From Bacillus wiedmannii (GTDB taxonomy: Bacteria > Bacillota > Bacilli > Bacillales > Bacillaceae_G): a DNA stretch of 64,000 nt. Below, piece by piece: positions 56,834-64,000 of the stretch. The stretch spans positions 39,878 to 103,877 of the forward strand of contig NZ_LOBC01000016.1 in the NCBI RefSeq assembly GCF_001583695.1, given 5' to 3'. Each line of letters opens with the position of its first letter. The stretch's first letter is position 1. Both the position numbers and the translations under genes were made by a program. The notes under the pieces are model-generated. The model saw only the letters and a program-made list of their open reading frames with translations, was not told the DNA's origin and did not search any database.

Positions 56834-57583
56834 ATGTTAACTCCTGAACGTCATCAAATGATATTGCAACTTGTAAAAGAGCAGAAGGTTGTTAAATTAC
56901 AGCAATTAGTGGAAAGAACAGAAAGCTCTGAATCAACAATTCGTCGTGATTTAGCGCAATTGGAAAAGCAAAGGTTATTAAAAAGAGTTCATGGTGGTGC
57001 TGCTGTTTTAACAGGAAAAGGACAAGAGCCAACGATGGTTGAAAAATCATCCAAAAACATTCAAATAAAACAACAAATTGCTAACTATGCGGCTAGCATT
57101 GTTGAACAAGGTGATTGCATTTATTTAGATGCAGGAAGTACAACATTTGAAATGATCCCATTTTTAATAAATAAAGATGTTACTGTCGTTACGAATGGAC
57201 TTATGCATATTGAAGCTTTAGTTGAAAATAATATTCGTGCGTATTTACTAGGCGGAATGATGAAAAGTAGGACGAAAGCTTTAATTGGTGCTATGGCACA
57301 GGAAAGCATGCAGAAGTACCGTTTTGATAAATGTTTTTTAGGAGCAAATGGTGTGCATGAACAGCTTGGTTTTACAACTCCAGATCCAGAAGAGGCACTT
57401 TTAAAACAAATGGCATTAACATTTGCGAACGAAGGATATTTCTTAATTGATGAAAGTAAGTTTTCAGAAGTTGCGTTTGCGAAAATTGCCAATGTTGAAG
57501 AAGCAAATATTATTACAAACCATTTAGAAATTGATTTAGAAAAATATAAAAGACAAACCAATGTAATTGAGGCTGATAAATAA
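56834..57583 (+). CDS. fruR: Fructose operon repressor FruR (DeoR family)
   Basis: 249 aa. Winged helix at residues 5-58 with SSESTIRRDLAQLEKQRLLKRVHGGA, then the DeoR sugar-phosphate sensor domain (DAGSTTFEMIPFL, TNGLMHIEALVE, FLGANGVHEQLGFTTPDPEEA). ATG 56834 is used because AGAGGTG lies 8 bases before it; the frame runs on upstream to 56771 through the operator repeats. Its TAA overlaps the fruK ATG, so the three fru genes are one operon that FruR represses until fructose 1-phosphate appears. Confidence 0.92.
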   Translation: MLTPERHQMILQLVKEQKVVKLQQLVERTESSESTIRRDLAQLEKQRLLKRVHGGAAVLTGKGQEPTMVEKSSKNIQIKQQIANYAASIVEQGDCIYLDAGSTTFEMIPFLINKDVTVVTNGLMHIEALVENNIRAYLLGGMMKSRTKALIGAMAQESMQKYRFDKCFLGANGVHEQLGFTTPDPEEALLKQMALTFANEGYFLIDESKFSEVAFAKIANVEEANIITNHLEIDLEKYKRQTNVIEADK

Positions 57584-58494
57584 TGATCTATACAGTTACT
57601 TTAAACCCATCTATTGATTATGTAGTACAAGTTAATTCCTTCGATTTAGGCGCAGTAAATCGAGCAGAGAAAGATATGAAATTTCCTGGAGGGAAAGGCA
57701 TTAACGTTTCTCGCGTTCTTCATCGTTTAGGTGTTGAAAATGTAGCGCTTGGATTTACTGGTGGATTTATCGGTCGATTTATTAAAGATGTATTACAGGC
57801 GGAAGGTGTAACAACAAACTTTGTTCAAGTAGATGGAGATTCTCGAATTAATGTGAAAATAAAAGGGCAAGAAGAGACAGAATTAAATGGACAAGGTCCT
57901 AGTGTGACAAATGGGCAATTTGAACAATTAATGAAACAAATTGAAAGTATGAGGCAGGGAGATTGTGTTGTACTAGCTGGAAGTTTACCGGCGTCTATCC
58001 CAACTACTTTTTATGAATCAATCGCAGCGTTCGGAGCTGAAAAAGGCATTCGCGTAGTAGTCGATGCAAGTGGTAGTGCACTGCATCATGTAATTAAAAA
58101 TAAGCCATTTTTAATAAAGCCTAATCATCATGAACTTGGTGAGTTATTCGGAGTAGAGATTTCAACAGTAGAAGATATTTTACCGTATGGAAGAAAATTA
58201 GTTGAACAAGGTGTAGAGCATGTTATCGTATCAATGGCTGGAGATGGGGCTTTATTATTTACGGCAGAAGGTATATATGAAGCAACTGTTCCAAAAGGTG
58301 TTGTAATTAATTCGGTTGGGGCCGGAGATTCACTCGTTGCAGGATTTGTAGGGAAATATGAACAGACAAAAGATATTGAAAAGGCATTTCAATATGGCGT
58401 TGCAACAGGGAGTGCAACGGCATTTTCAGCTGATTTATGTGAAAAGGAAAAAGTAGAAGAATTATTGTCGCAAGTAATTGTAACTAAGCGATAG
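57583..58494 (+). CDS. fruK: 1-phosphofructokinase
   Basis: Phosphorylates fructose 1-phosphate to the 1,6-bisphosphate. 303 aa of the PfkB sugar kinase family: TLNPSIDYVV and FPGGKGINVSRVL at the N-terminus, the anion hole and catalytic Asp in VNSVGAGDSLVAGF near 245-258. The ATG overlaps the fruR stop; fruA follows after 13 bases. Confidence 0.96.
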   Translation: MIYTVTLNPSIDYVVQVNSFDLGAVNRAEKDMKFPGGKGINVSRVLHRLGVENVALGFTGGFIGRFIKDVLQAEGVTTNFVQVDGDSRINVKIKGQEETELNGQGPSVTNGQFEQLMKQIESMRQGDCVVLAGSLPASIPTTFYESIAAFGAEKGIRVVVDASGSALHHVIKNKPFLIKPNHHELGELFGVEISTVEDILPYGRKLVEQGVEHVIVSMAGDGALLFTAEGIYEATVPKGVVINSVGAGDSLVAGFVGKYEQTKDIEKAFQYGVATGSATAFSADLCEKEKVEELLSQVIVTKR

Positions 58495-58507
58495 GGGGAA
58501 ACAACAT

Positions 58508-60367
58508 ATGAAAATTACAGAACTATTAAAAAGGGATACAGTTATTATGAATTTGACAGCTTCAAATAAAGAAGCTGTCATAGATGAATTAATTGAGAAA
58601 TTAGACGGCGCAAATCGTTTAAATAGCAAAGCGGAATTTAAAGAAGCTATTTTAAAGCGGGAGTCACAAAGTACGACTGGAATAGGGGAAGGGATTGCAA
58701 TACCTCATGCGAAAACAAAAGCTGTTAAGCAACCAGCGATTTGTTTTGGTAGAAGTGTAAGCGGTATCAACTATGAATCGCTTGATGGGCAGCCTGCACA
58801 TTTATTCTTTATGATTGCTGCGAGCGAAGGGGCGAATAATACTCATTTAGAAACGTTATCGCGCCTATCTACATTATTAATGGATGAAGGATTTCGTAAG
58901 CAATTGTTAGAAGCAAAGGATGAAGAGGAACTTCTTCGTTTATTTGATGAAAAAGAGAATGAAAAAGAAGAAGAAGACATTGAGGTTGCAAAACCAGAAG
59001 GAAATGAACCGTACGTATTAGCAGTTACGGCTTGTCCAACTGGAATCGCTCACACTTATATGGCTGCGGATAGCTTGAAAGCAAAAGCAGCAGAGCTAGG
59101 AATAGCGATTAAAGTTGAAACGAATGGATCAACAGGTATAAAAAACGCTTTAACGAAAGAGGACATTGAACGAGCAACAGCTATTATCGTTGCCGCAGAT
59201 AAACAAGTAGAAATGAACCGTTTTGCTGGGAAACATGTCATTCAAGTGCCAGTCGCTGATGGGATTAGAAAAACGGAAGCGCTTCTTAATCGAGCTGTAA
59301 AACAAGACGCGCCAATCTTTAAAGGAATAAAGGAAGATGGGAAGACAGAAAGTACAGAGAAAGAAAAAGGGTTAGGAATTTATAAGCACTTAATGAACGG
59401 TGTAAGTAATATGCTTCCATTCGTTGTTGGTGGAGGAATTTTAATTGCACTAGCATTTTGGATTGGTGGCATAAAAGCAGAAGGACCATTGGCTGAATTG
59501 TTAATGTCTATTGGTGGAGGCAAAACAGGTGCGTTTTTATTCCTCGTACCAATTTTAGCTGGATTTATTGCAAGTTCTATTGCTGATCGCCCTGGTTTCA
59601 TGCCTGGTGTTGTAGGTGGATTTTTAGCTGCACATGCGAATGCTGGATTTTTAGGGGGATTAATTGCTGGTTTCTTAGCTGGGTATGTTGTTTTAGGATT
59701 GAAAAAATTGTTTTCAGGATTACCAGCACAGTTAGAAGGAATTAAACCTGTATTGTTATATCCGGTCTTTGGATTGTTGATTACAGGAGTTGTTATGCAA
59801 AAAGTAGTAATTCCGCCTGTAGTAGCATTGAATGAAATGTTAACAGGATGGTTAAATGGTTTGAACGGTACAAATGCTATATTACTAGGTCTTATATTAG
59901 GTGGTATGATGGCAATTGATATGGGTGGTCCAATTAATAAAGCTGCATTTACATTTGGTATTGCTGCAATAGAAGCGCAGAACTTTGGCGTGCACTCTGC
60001 TGTTATGGCCGGTGGTATGGTACCACCATTAGCGATTGCATTCGCAACTACTTTCTTTAAATCAAAATTTACTGAAGCAGAACGTAAATCTGGTTTAACA
60101 AATTATATTATGGGAGCATCGTTTATTACAGAAGGTGCGATTCCATTTGCAGCTGCAGATCCGATTCGAGTAATAGTAAGTTGTGTTGTTGGTTCAAGTG
60201 TTGCGGGTGCATTATCTATGTTATTCCAAATTACGTTACCAGCACCGCATGGTGGATTGTTTGTTATCGCATTAGTAAATAAACCGGTGTTATATATTTT
60301 CTCGATATTCATAGGGACAGTTATTTCAGCTCTTATGATGGGGATTTGGAAAAAGAAAGTTAAATAA
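58508..60367 (+). CDS. fruA: PTS fructose transporter subunit EIIABC
   Basis: 619 aa. The EIIA domain (1-145) carries the phospho-His in GIAIPHAK; the EIIB domain (about 165-270) the phospho-Cys in TACPTGIAHTYMA; the EIIC membrane domain (about 295-619) has about nine hydrophobic segments with GGPINKAAFTFG and the closing FITEGAIPFAAADP. It imports fructose as fructose 1-phosphate for FruK. An acidic linker separates A and B. Ends the fru operon. Confidence 0.96.
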   Translation: MKITELLKRDTVIMNLTASNKEAVIDELIEKLDGANRLNSKAEFKEAILKRESQSTTGIGEGIAIPHAKTKAVKQPAICFGRSVSGINYESLDGQPAHLFFMIAASEGANNTHLETLSRLSTLLMDEGFRKQLLEAKDEEELLRLFDEKENEKEEEDIEVAKPEGNEPYVLAVTACPTGIAHTYMAADSLKAKAAELGIAIKVETNGSTGIKNALTKEDIERATAIIVAADKQVEMNRFAGKHVIQVPVADGIRKTEALLNRAVKQDAPIFKGIKEDGKTESTEKEKGLGIYKHLMNGVSNMLPFVVGGGILIALAFWIGGIKAEGPLAELLMSIGGGKTGAFLFLVPILAGFIASSIADRPGFMPGVVGGFLAAHANAGFLGGLIAGFLAGYVVLGLKKLFSGLPAQLEGIKPVLLYPVFGLLITGVVMQKVVIPPVVALNEMLTGWLNGLNGTNAILLGLILGGMMAIDMGGPINKAAFTFGIAAIEAQNFGVHSAVMAGGMVPPLAIAFATTFFKSKFTEAERKSGLTNYIMGASFITEGAIPFAAADPIRVIVSCVVGSSVAGALSMLFQITLPAPHGGLFVIALVNKPVLYIFSIFIGTVISALMMGIWKKKVK

Positions 60368-60713
60368 CACATGAAAAAGGAGTAGCTTTTATTAGCTGCT
60401 CTTTTTTATTACAAAAAAGGAGATTAATAATTGGAGAATGATGAATTTTGGTAAAAGATGTAATGAAATATGTTTTTTTTGTAACAAAAAAGTAATACTG
60501 TAATTTTTTCTGGAAAAAATTTTGGGCTAGTATGTGGAAAATATATGAAAACTATTGGGGATTCTATTAGAAATGGAATTCATTAATATGGAAATTTATG
60601 TTACAACTCATTAATCGTGTATTACGAATGGTTTGTAATTGTGTGATTTCTAAAAATCCTAAAAATCTGTTGCTATAATGAAAATACGAAAACAAAGCAA
60701 ATGGAGGCTATTC
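60368..60713 (+). promoter_or_regulatory. Terminator of fru and long leader of the 3D-domain gene
   Basis: A hairpin at 60374-60407 (AGGAGTAGCT/AGCTGCTCTT with a T run) ends the fru operon. The following 300 bases hold no gene. TATAAT at 60674-60679 is a perfect -10 but the -35 position is poor, which suggests an activator. Several TGTAAT/TGTTAC words recall WalR half-sites, but none has a well-matched partner at the right distance. Confidence 0.45.
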
Positions 60714-61646
60714 ATGAAAAAATTATTAGGTATAGCAACGGCGGCAGTTTTTGGTCTTGGGATTTTTGCAGGTTCTGCGAAAGCAGAAACGATTGTAACA
60801 ACAGACGTATTAAATGTTAGAGAAAACCCAACTGTAGAGTCAAAGCTTGTAGGTAAAATGTTAAGTGGAAATAAATTAGATGTTATAAATACAGAAAACG
60901 GATGGGCAAAAATTAAATTAAATGGTAAAGAAGCGTTTGTAAGTGCTGAATTTACAAAAAGTACATATTATGTAACGGCGGGCGTGTTAAATGTTCGTGC
61001 TGGAGCGAATACTGACTCTGAAATTCTTGGTAAACTGAATAAAGATGATGTAATTGAAACGACAAATCAAGTTCAAAATGAATGGTTACAATTTGACTAT
61101 AATGGAAAAACGGGATATGTTCACATGCCATTTTTAACAGGGACGGTACCTGTAATTGAAAAGAAAGAAGTTGTAACGCAAGAAGAGGCGCCAGTAAGAG
61201 TAAATACGCCGGTTAAAAATAATAAAGTAGTTAAGAACAAAGAGTCTGTTAAAAATGTAGAATCAAGTAAACCTGTGGCAAAACAGCAGTCAACTACGAA
61301 ACAAGTTACGAAATCTACTGAAACAAGTGCACCTGCTGGTGGACGTGAAATAACAGTAGAAGCGACAGCGTATACAGCGCATCCAAGTGAGAATGGTACG
61401 TATGGTGGTCGTGTATTAACTGCAATGGGGCATGATTTAACAGCAAATCCGAATATGAAAGTAATTGCTGTTGATCCTAAAGTAATTCCGCTTGGATCAA
61501 AAGTATGGGTAGAAGGATATGGAGAAGCAATTGCTGGAGATACTGGTGGTGCGATTAAAGGAAATCGTATTGATGTATTAGTCGGTTCAGATGGTAGTGC
61601 CGATAGCTGGGGGCGCAAATCTGTAAAAGTGAAAGTGATCAAATAG
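60714..61646 (+). CDS. Secreted protein with two SH3b domains and a C-terminal 3D domain
   Basis: 310 aa. Signal peptide 1-24 (ending AKA). SH3b repeats at about 25-85 and 90-150 each start with TTDVLNVRENP / TAGVLNVRAGA and likely bind cell wall. A basic, Lys/Val/Thr-rich linker follows, then the 3D domain (about 215-310) with ATAYTAHPSENGTYGG, VIAVDPKVIPLGSKVWV and AGDTGGAIKGNRIDV, a MltA-like barrel whose Asp residues are thought to be catalytic. Similar to B. subtilis YocH. ATG 60714 has GGAGG 7 bases before it; the ATG at 60678 falls at the -10. Confidence 0.9.
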   Translation: MKKLLGIATAAVFGLGIFAGSAKAETIVTTDVLNVRENPTVESKLVGKMLSGNKLDVINTENGWAKIKLNGKEAFVSAEFTKSTYYVTAGVLNVRAGANTDSEILGKLNKDDVIETTNQVQNEWLQFDYNGKTGYVHMPFLTGTVPVIEKKEVVTQEEAPVRVNTPVKNNKVVKNKESVKNVESSKPVAKQQSTTKQVTKSTETSAPAGGREITVEATAYTAHPSENGTYGGRVLTAMGHDLTANPNMKVIAVDPKVIPLGSKVWVEGYGEAIAGDTGGAIKGNRIDVLVGSDGSADSWGRKSVKVKVIK

Positions 61647-61663
61647 TGTATATGTATTAATAT

Positions 61664-61703
61664 AAAAGGCGGTTGCTTGAAAGTATGTAAGCAACCGCCT
61701 TTT
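61664..61703. terminator. Bidirectional terminator
   Basis: AAAAGGCGGTTGCTT pairs perfectly with AAGCAACCGCCTTTT around a 10-base loop; serves the 3D-domain gene and the convergent small gene. Confidence 0.93.
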
Positions 61704-61708
61704 ATGGG

Positions 61709-61960
61709 TTATTGAAAAGGATAAATAGTTTTACCTGTAATAATTTTATAGGCACTGCAAAATTGATTTTGTATATACTCTGTATTTTTATTTTCTGGAT
61801 GTAATGTTGTTTCTTGGAGAGTAGAATGAAAAGAACGTAGCAAACAATTTAAGGCGAAATATAATTCTTCTTGTGAACAATTTTGTTCTTTTGTAGCAGT
61901 AGCTAAAATAAGGTCTTTTGTTAAAGATGAAAAATTGATGGTGGATTGTTTCATAGTCAA
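61709..61960 (-). CDS. Small soluble protein, unknown
   Basis: 83 aa from TTG 61960, or 81 aa from ATG 61954. GAGAGG lies 5 bases before the TTG and 11 before the ATG, so the TTG is slightly favoured. Helical, with two Cys in each half (QNCSQEEL, NCLLR, FCSAYK), no signal or membrane segment. Not recognised. It ends in the terminator shared with the 3D-domain gene and is divergent from miaA. Confidence 0.6.
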   Translation of the reverse strand: MTMKQSTINFSSLTKDLILATATKEQNCSQEELYFALNCLLRSFHSTLQETTLHPENKNTEYIQNQFCSAYKIITGKTIYPFQ

Positions 61961-62135
61961 CTCATCCTCTCGAAGGTATTTTTAATCATGTATATGCGGA
62001 ATTGGACAAACTATGTTCTTTTTTATTTGTAATTTCATGTACCGGAATGAAAGAACTTGCAATCATGCCGTTAAAATTGGTAAGATTGGATATAATCAAT
62101 AGATGGAGTACATTACATAAAGAGAGTTGAATGAT

Positions 62136-63089
62136 ATGGGAGAAGTGCAACGTGAAAAAGTTGCTGTCATCATTGGACCAACTGCTGTTGGAAAGACGAA
62201 GTTAAGTATTGATCTTGCCAAAGCGTTGAATGGTGAAATTATAAGTGGAGATTCCATGCAGATTTATCGTACGATGAATATTGGAACTGCAAAGGTGACA
62301 AAAGAAGAAATGGATGGAATTCCGCATTATATGGTCGATATAAAAAATCCAGAAGAATCATTTTCTGTTGCCGAATTTCAAGAACGTGTTCGTAAGCATA
62401 TTCGAGAGATTACAGAGCGTGGTAAATTGCCAATTATCGTTGGTGGAACTGGTCTGTATATACAATCTGTTTTATTCGATTATCAGTTTACGGATGATGC
62501 TGGCGATACTATATACCGAGAACAAATGGAAAAGTTAGCATTAGAACGTGGTGTGGAATATGTACATAAGAAATTACAAGAAGTAGACCCAGAAAGTGCT
62601 GAGCGTATTCATGCAAATAATGTACGTCGTGTCATTAGAGCGTTAGAAATTTTCCACACGACGGGTGAAAAAATGAGTGATCAACTTGAAAAACAAGAAA
62701 ACGAGTTATTATACGATGTTTCCTTGATTGGCTTGACAATGGATCGAGAAATGCTATACGATCGCATTAACTTACGAGTTGATATAATGATGGACCAAGG
62801 GTTATTAGAAGAAGTAGAAGGATTGTATAATAGAGGGATACGAGATTGTCAATCTATTCAAGCGATTGGGTATAAAGAGATATATGATTATTTTGAGGAT
62901 CGTGTCTCTTTAGAAGAAGCGGTATCACAATTAAAGACGAATTCACGTCGTTATGCAAAGCGTCAATTAACGTGGTTCCGTAATAAGATGGATGTCACGT
63001 GGTTTGATGTTACAGGCGGTGAAAAAACGTCAGAAATTTTACGATACATAGAAGGAAAGTTACAACTAAAGTCGAATAATAGTAAGTAG
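62136..63089 (+). CDS. miaA: tRNA dimethylallyltransferase
   Basis: Adds the isopentenyl group to A37 of tRNAs that read codons starting with U. P-loop GPTAVGKT at 14-21, SGDSMQIYR for dimethylallyl transfer, VGGTGLYIQSVL and the closing RRYAKRQLTWFRNK are all present. ATG 62136 gives 317 aa, the size usual in the B. cereus group; the TTG at 62127 is also in frame. hfq follows after 21 bases, the standard miaA-hfq pairing. Confidence 0.97.
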   Translation: MGEVQREKVAVIIGPTAVGKTKLSIDLAKALNGEIISGDSMQIYRTMNIGTAKVTKEEMDGIPHYMVDIKNPEESFSVAEFQERVRKHIREITERGKLPIIVGGTGLYIQSVLFDYQFTDDAGDTIYREQMEKLALERGVEYVHKKLQEVDPESAERIHANNVRRVIRALEIFHTTGEKMSDQLEKQENELLYDVSLIGLTMDREMLYDRINLRVDIMMDQGLLEEVEGLYNRGIRDCQSIQAIGYKEIYDYFEDRVSLEEAVSQLKTNSRRYAKRQLTWFRNKMDVTWFDVTGGEKTSEILRYIEGKLQLKSNNSK

Positions 63090-63110
63090 AGAAAAAGAGG
63101 AGGATTCGAC

Positions 63111-63335
63111 ATGAAGCAATCAATCAATATTCAAGATCAGTTTTTAAATCAACTCCGTAAAGAAAATACGTTTGTTACGCTGTACTTATTAAATGGTTTC
63201 CAGCTTCGTGGATTAATTAAAGGATTTGATAATTTTACAGTCCTACTGGAAACAGAGGGTAAGCAACAGCTTATTTATAAACATGCAATTTCTACATTTG
63301 TACCACAAAAAAATGTTTCAATTGAATTAGAGTAG
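63111..63335 (+). CDS. hfq: RNA chaperone Hfq
   Basis: 74-aa Sm-fold protein that forms hexamers and binds sRNA and mRNA. Sm1 is [21 protein letters not shown] and Sm2 is [13 protein letters not shown] (YKHAIS, with the usual Gln8-type proximal site). A full AGGAGG site precedes the ATG. Co-transcribed with miaA and followed by a terminator. Confidence 0.97.
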
Positions 63336-63356
63336 TAATGAATTATTGTACATAAC

Positions 63357-63387
63357 AAAAAAAGAGCGAGTTTCTCGCTCTTTTTTT
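63357..63387. terminator. Bidirectional terminator between hfq and the collagen-like gene
   Basis: AAAAAAAGAGCGAG pairs with CTCGCTCTTTTTTT around a 3-base loop. Confidence 0.93.
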
Positions 63388-63415
63388 ATTTGCTATAAAC
63401 AATACATAGTGAAAT

Positions 63416-64000
63416 TTAAGCAATTCTAAATACAGTAAGGCGAATGTTAGTGTTTCCTGTTGCAGGGATCGTAATCTCGTTAAGAGTAGATTGGACAGAA
63501 ATGTTTGCGCCAGCTCTTAACGTTTCGATTGTAGTGAATGAAAGTGAGTCGCCTATTAAATTTGAAGAGAAGTTATCAGTTGCGACTGCTCCATTTATTG
63601 AAATGCCTACTCCAAGAGGAGCGCATCCTGGTGCAGTTGTAGAGATGGATACGCTAATGACATAAATACCACCGTTGATAACTGTAACTGTATCTGTGCC
63701 ATTAAAGATAATATTGTTTACGTTAATTGCAGTACTGAAAATAAAGTTATTAAATTGTAGTACTGTTTGTTGAATGTTGTTTGTTACAACAATTGTTGCT
63801 ACAGGGAAGCTAGGTCCAGTAGGCCCGGTAGGTCCAGTAGGTCCACCAGAAGGTCCAGTAGGTCCAGTAGCTCCTATACCAGTGGCGCCGGTAGCACCTG
63901 TTGGTCCTTGAACACCTTGAGGTCCAGTAGCGCCCGTGTTACCTTGAACACCTTGAGGTCCAGTGGCACCAGTAGCGCCTGTGTTACCTTGAACGCCCTG
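63416..64000 (-). CDS. Collagen-like exosporium protein (BclA family), 5' end missing
   Basis: The minus strand is open from base 64000 to TAA at 63416-63418: 194 codons. The first 64 or so are Gly-X-Y triplets rich in Gly-Ala-Thr and Gly-Pro-Thr, with a 36-base direct repeat ([12 protein letters not shown] units) and two small interruptions of the triplet phase. The remaining 130 residues, starting SFPVATIVV, form a beta-rich C-terminal domain ending LTVFRIA, as in the TNF/C1q-like trimerisation domain of BclA-type spore glycoproteins. The start lies outside the window. The gene is convergent with hfq. Which paralogue it is cannot be told. Confidence 0.9.
   Translation of the reverse strand, partial: QGVQGNTGATGATGPQGVQGNTGATGPQGVQGPTGATGATGIGATGPTGPSGGPTGPTGPTGPSFPVATIVVTNNIQQTVLQFNNFIFSTAINVNNIIFNGTDTVTVINGGIYVISVSISTTAPGCAPLGVGISINGAVATDNFSSNLIGDSLSFTTIETLRAGANISVQSTLNEITIPATGNTNIRLTVFRIA

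Noticed and set aside
61121-61642. 173-codon antisense frame within the 3D-domain gene
   Set aside because: Thr/Pro/Ser-rich mirror of the real gene; the real gene has signal peptide, SH3b and 3D motifs.
63444-63665. Plus-strand 73-codon frame at the right edge
   Set aside because: Antisense shadow of the collagen-like gene's C-terminal domain, which is open over 194 codons on the minus strand.
63810-64000. Regular short repeats that might suggest a CRISPR array
   Set aside because: They translate as Gly-X-Y triplets in one open frame; there are no constant-length spacers.

Overview
The window is a low-GC Firmicute chromosome segment that can be placed in the Bacillus cereus group (B. cereus/thuringiensis/anthracis/mycoides relatives). 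The placing rests on a phosphatidylinositol-specific phospholipase C preceded by a perfect PlcR box, a structured repeat that looks like the group-specific bcr1 element, a BshB2-type bacillithiol enzyme, a chitinase of the ChiA36 type, and a BclA-like collagen/exosporium protein at the right edge. Start codons are often TTG or GTG behind strong AGGAGG-like sites, and nearly every transcription unit ends in a clear Rho-independent hairpin.

Layout. 1-4.2 kb: mismatch repair mutS (5' end cut off by the window edge) and mutL. 4.4-9.4 kb: an Ntn amide hydrolase, a small poly-Asn protein with a trinucleotide repeat, and a large TPR plus dynamin-like GTPase with a palindromic operator over its promoter. 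9.5-14.3 kb (minus strand): an LTA-synthase-type sulfatase, an FAD oxidoreductase and a LysM/SleB-type cell wall hydrolase. 14.4-19.5 kb: a secreted PlcR-controlled set (subtilase and plcA) followed by a chemoreceptor. 19.7-26.8 kb: a GH1 glycosidase with its GntR regulator, a bshB2 group, an alpha/beta hydrolase, a MocR regulator, a CidA/CidB-type pair and a YfmQ-like protein. 26.9-31.3 kb (minus): a CBO0543-family membrane protein overlapping a DUF2515 gene, then a PAS-GGDEF-EAL c-di-GMP enzyme. 31.7-34.5 kb: a hydrolase, a histidine phosphatase, a small secreted protein with a structured leader, and a YczE-type membrane protein.

34.7-38.9 kb: peptidase T, the adaptive alkylation response operon adaA-ogt-alkA (minus), and exoA. 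39-43.9 kb: a Fur-boxed siderophore ABC importer with its own ATPase and a trilactone-type esterase (Feu/bacillibactin-like). 44.1-47.9 kb: copper homeostasis csoR, then copZ-copA behind a CsoR-type operator. 48-52.3 kb: a GNAT enzyme, HU, an FNT channel, a metallophosphoesterase and a chitinase. 52.5 kb: bcr1-like element, then an APC permease. 54-55.4 kb: two small membrane proteins and a DUF420/CtaM-like oxidase maturation protein. 55.5-60.4 kb: iron alcohol dehydrogenase and the fruR-fruK-fruA operon with phased operator repeats and a cre site. 60.7-64 kb: an SH3b-3D secreted protein, a small unknown, miaA, hfq and the 3' end of a collagen-like gene on the minus strand.

Most of the window is core chromosome. 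The least explained parts are the dynamin-like GTPase neighbourhood (5.4-9.4 kb), the alternative hairpins in the leader near 33.4 kb, the 95-base gene overlap near 27.3 kb, and the small membrane-protein cluster at 54.2-54.7 kb. No phage, IS element, CRISPR array, tRNA or rRNA was seen.
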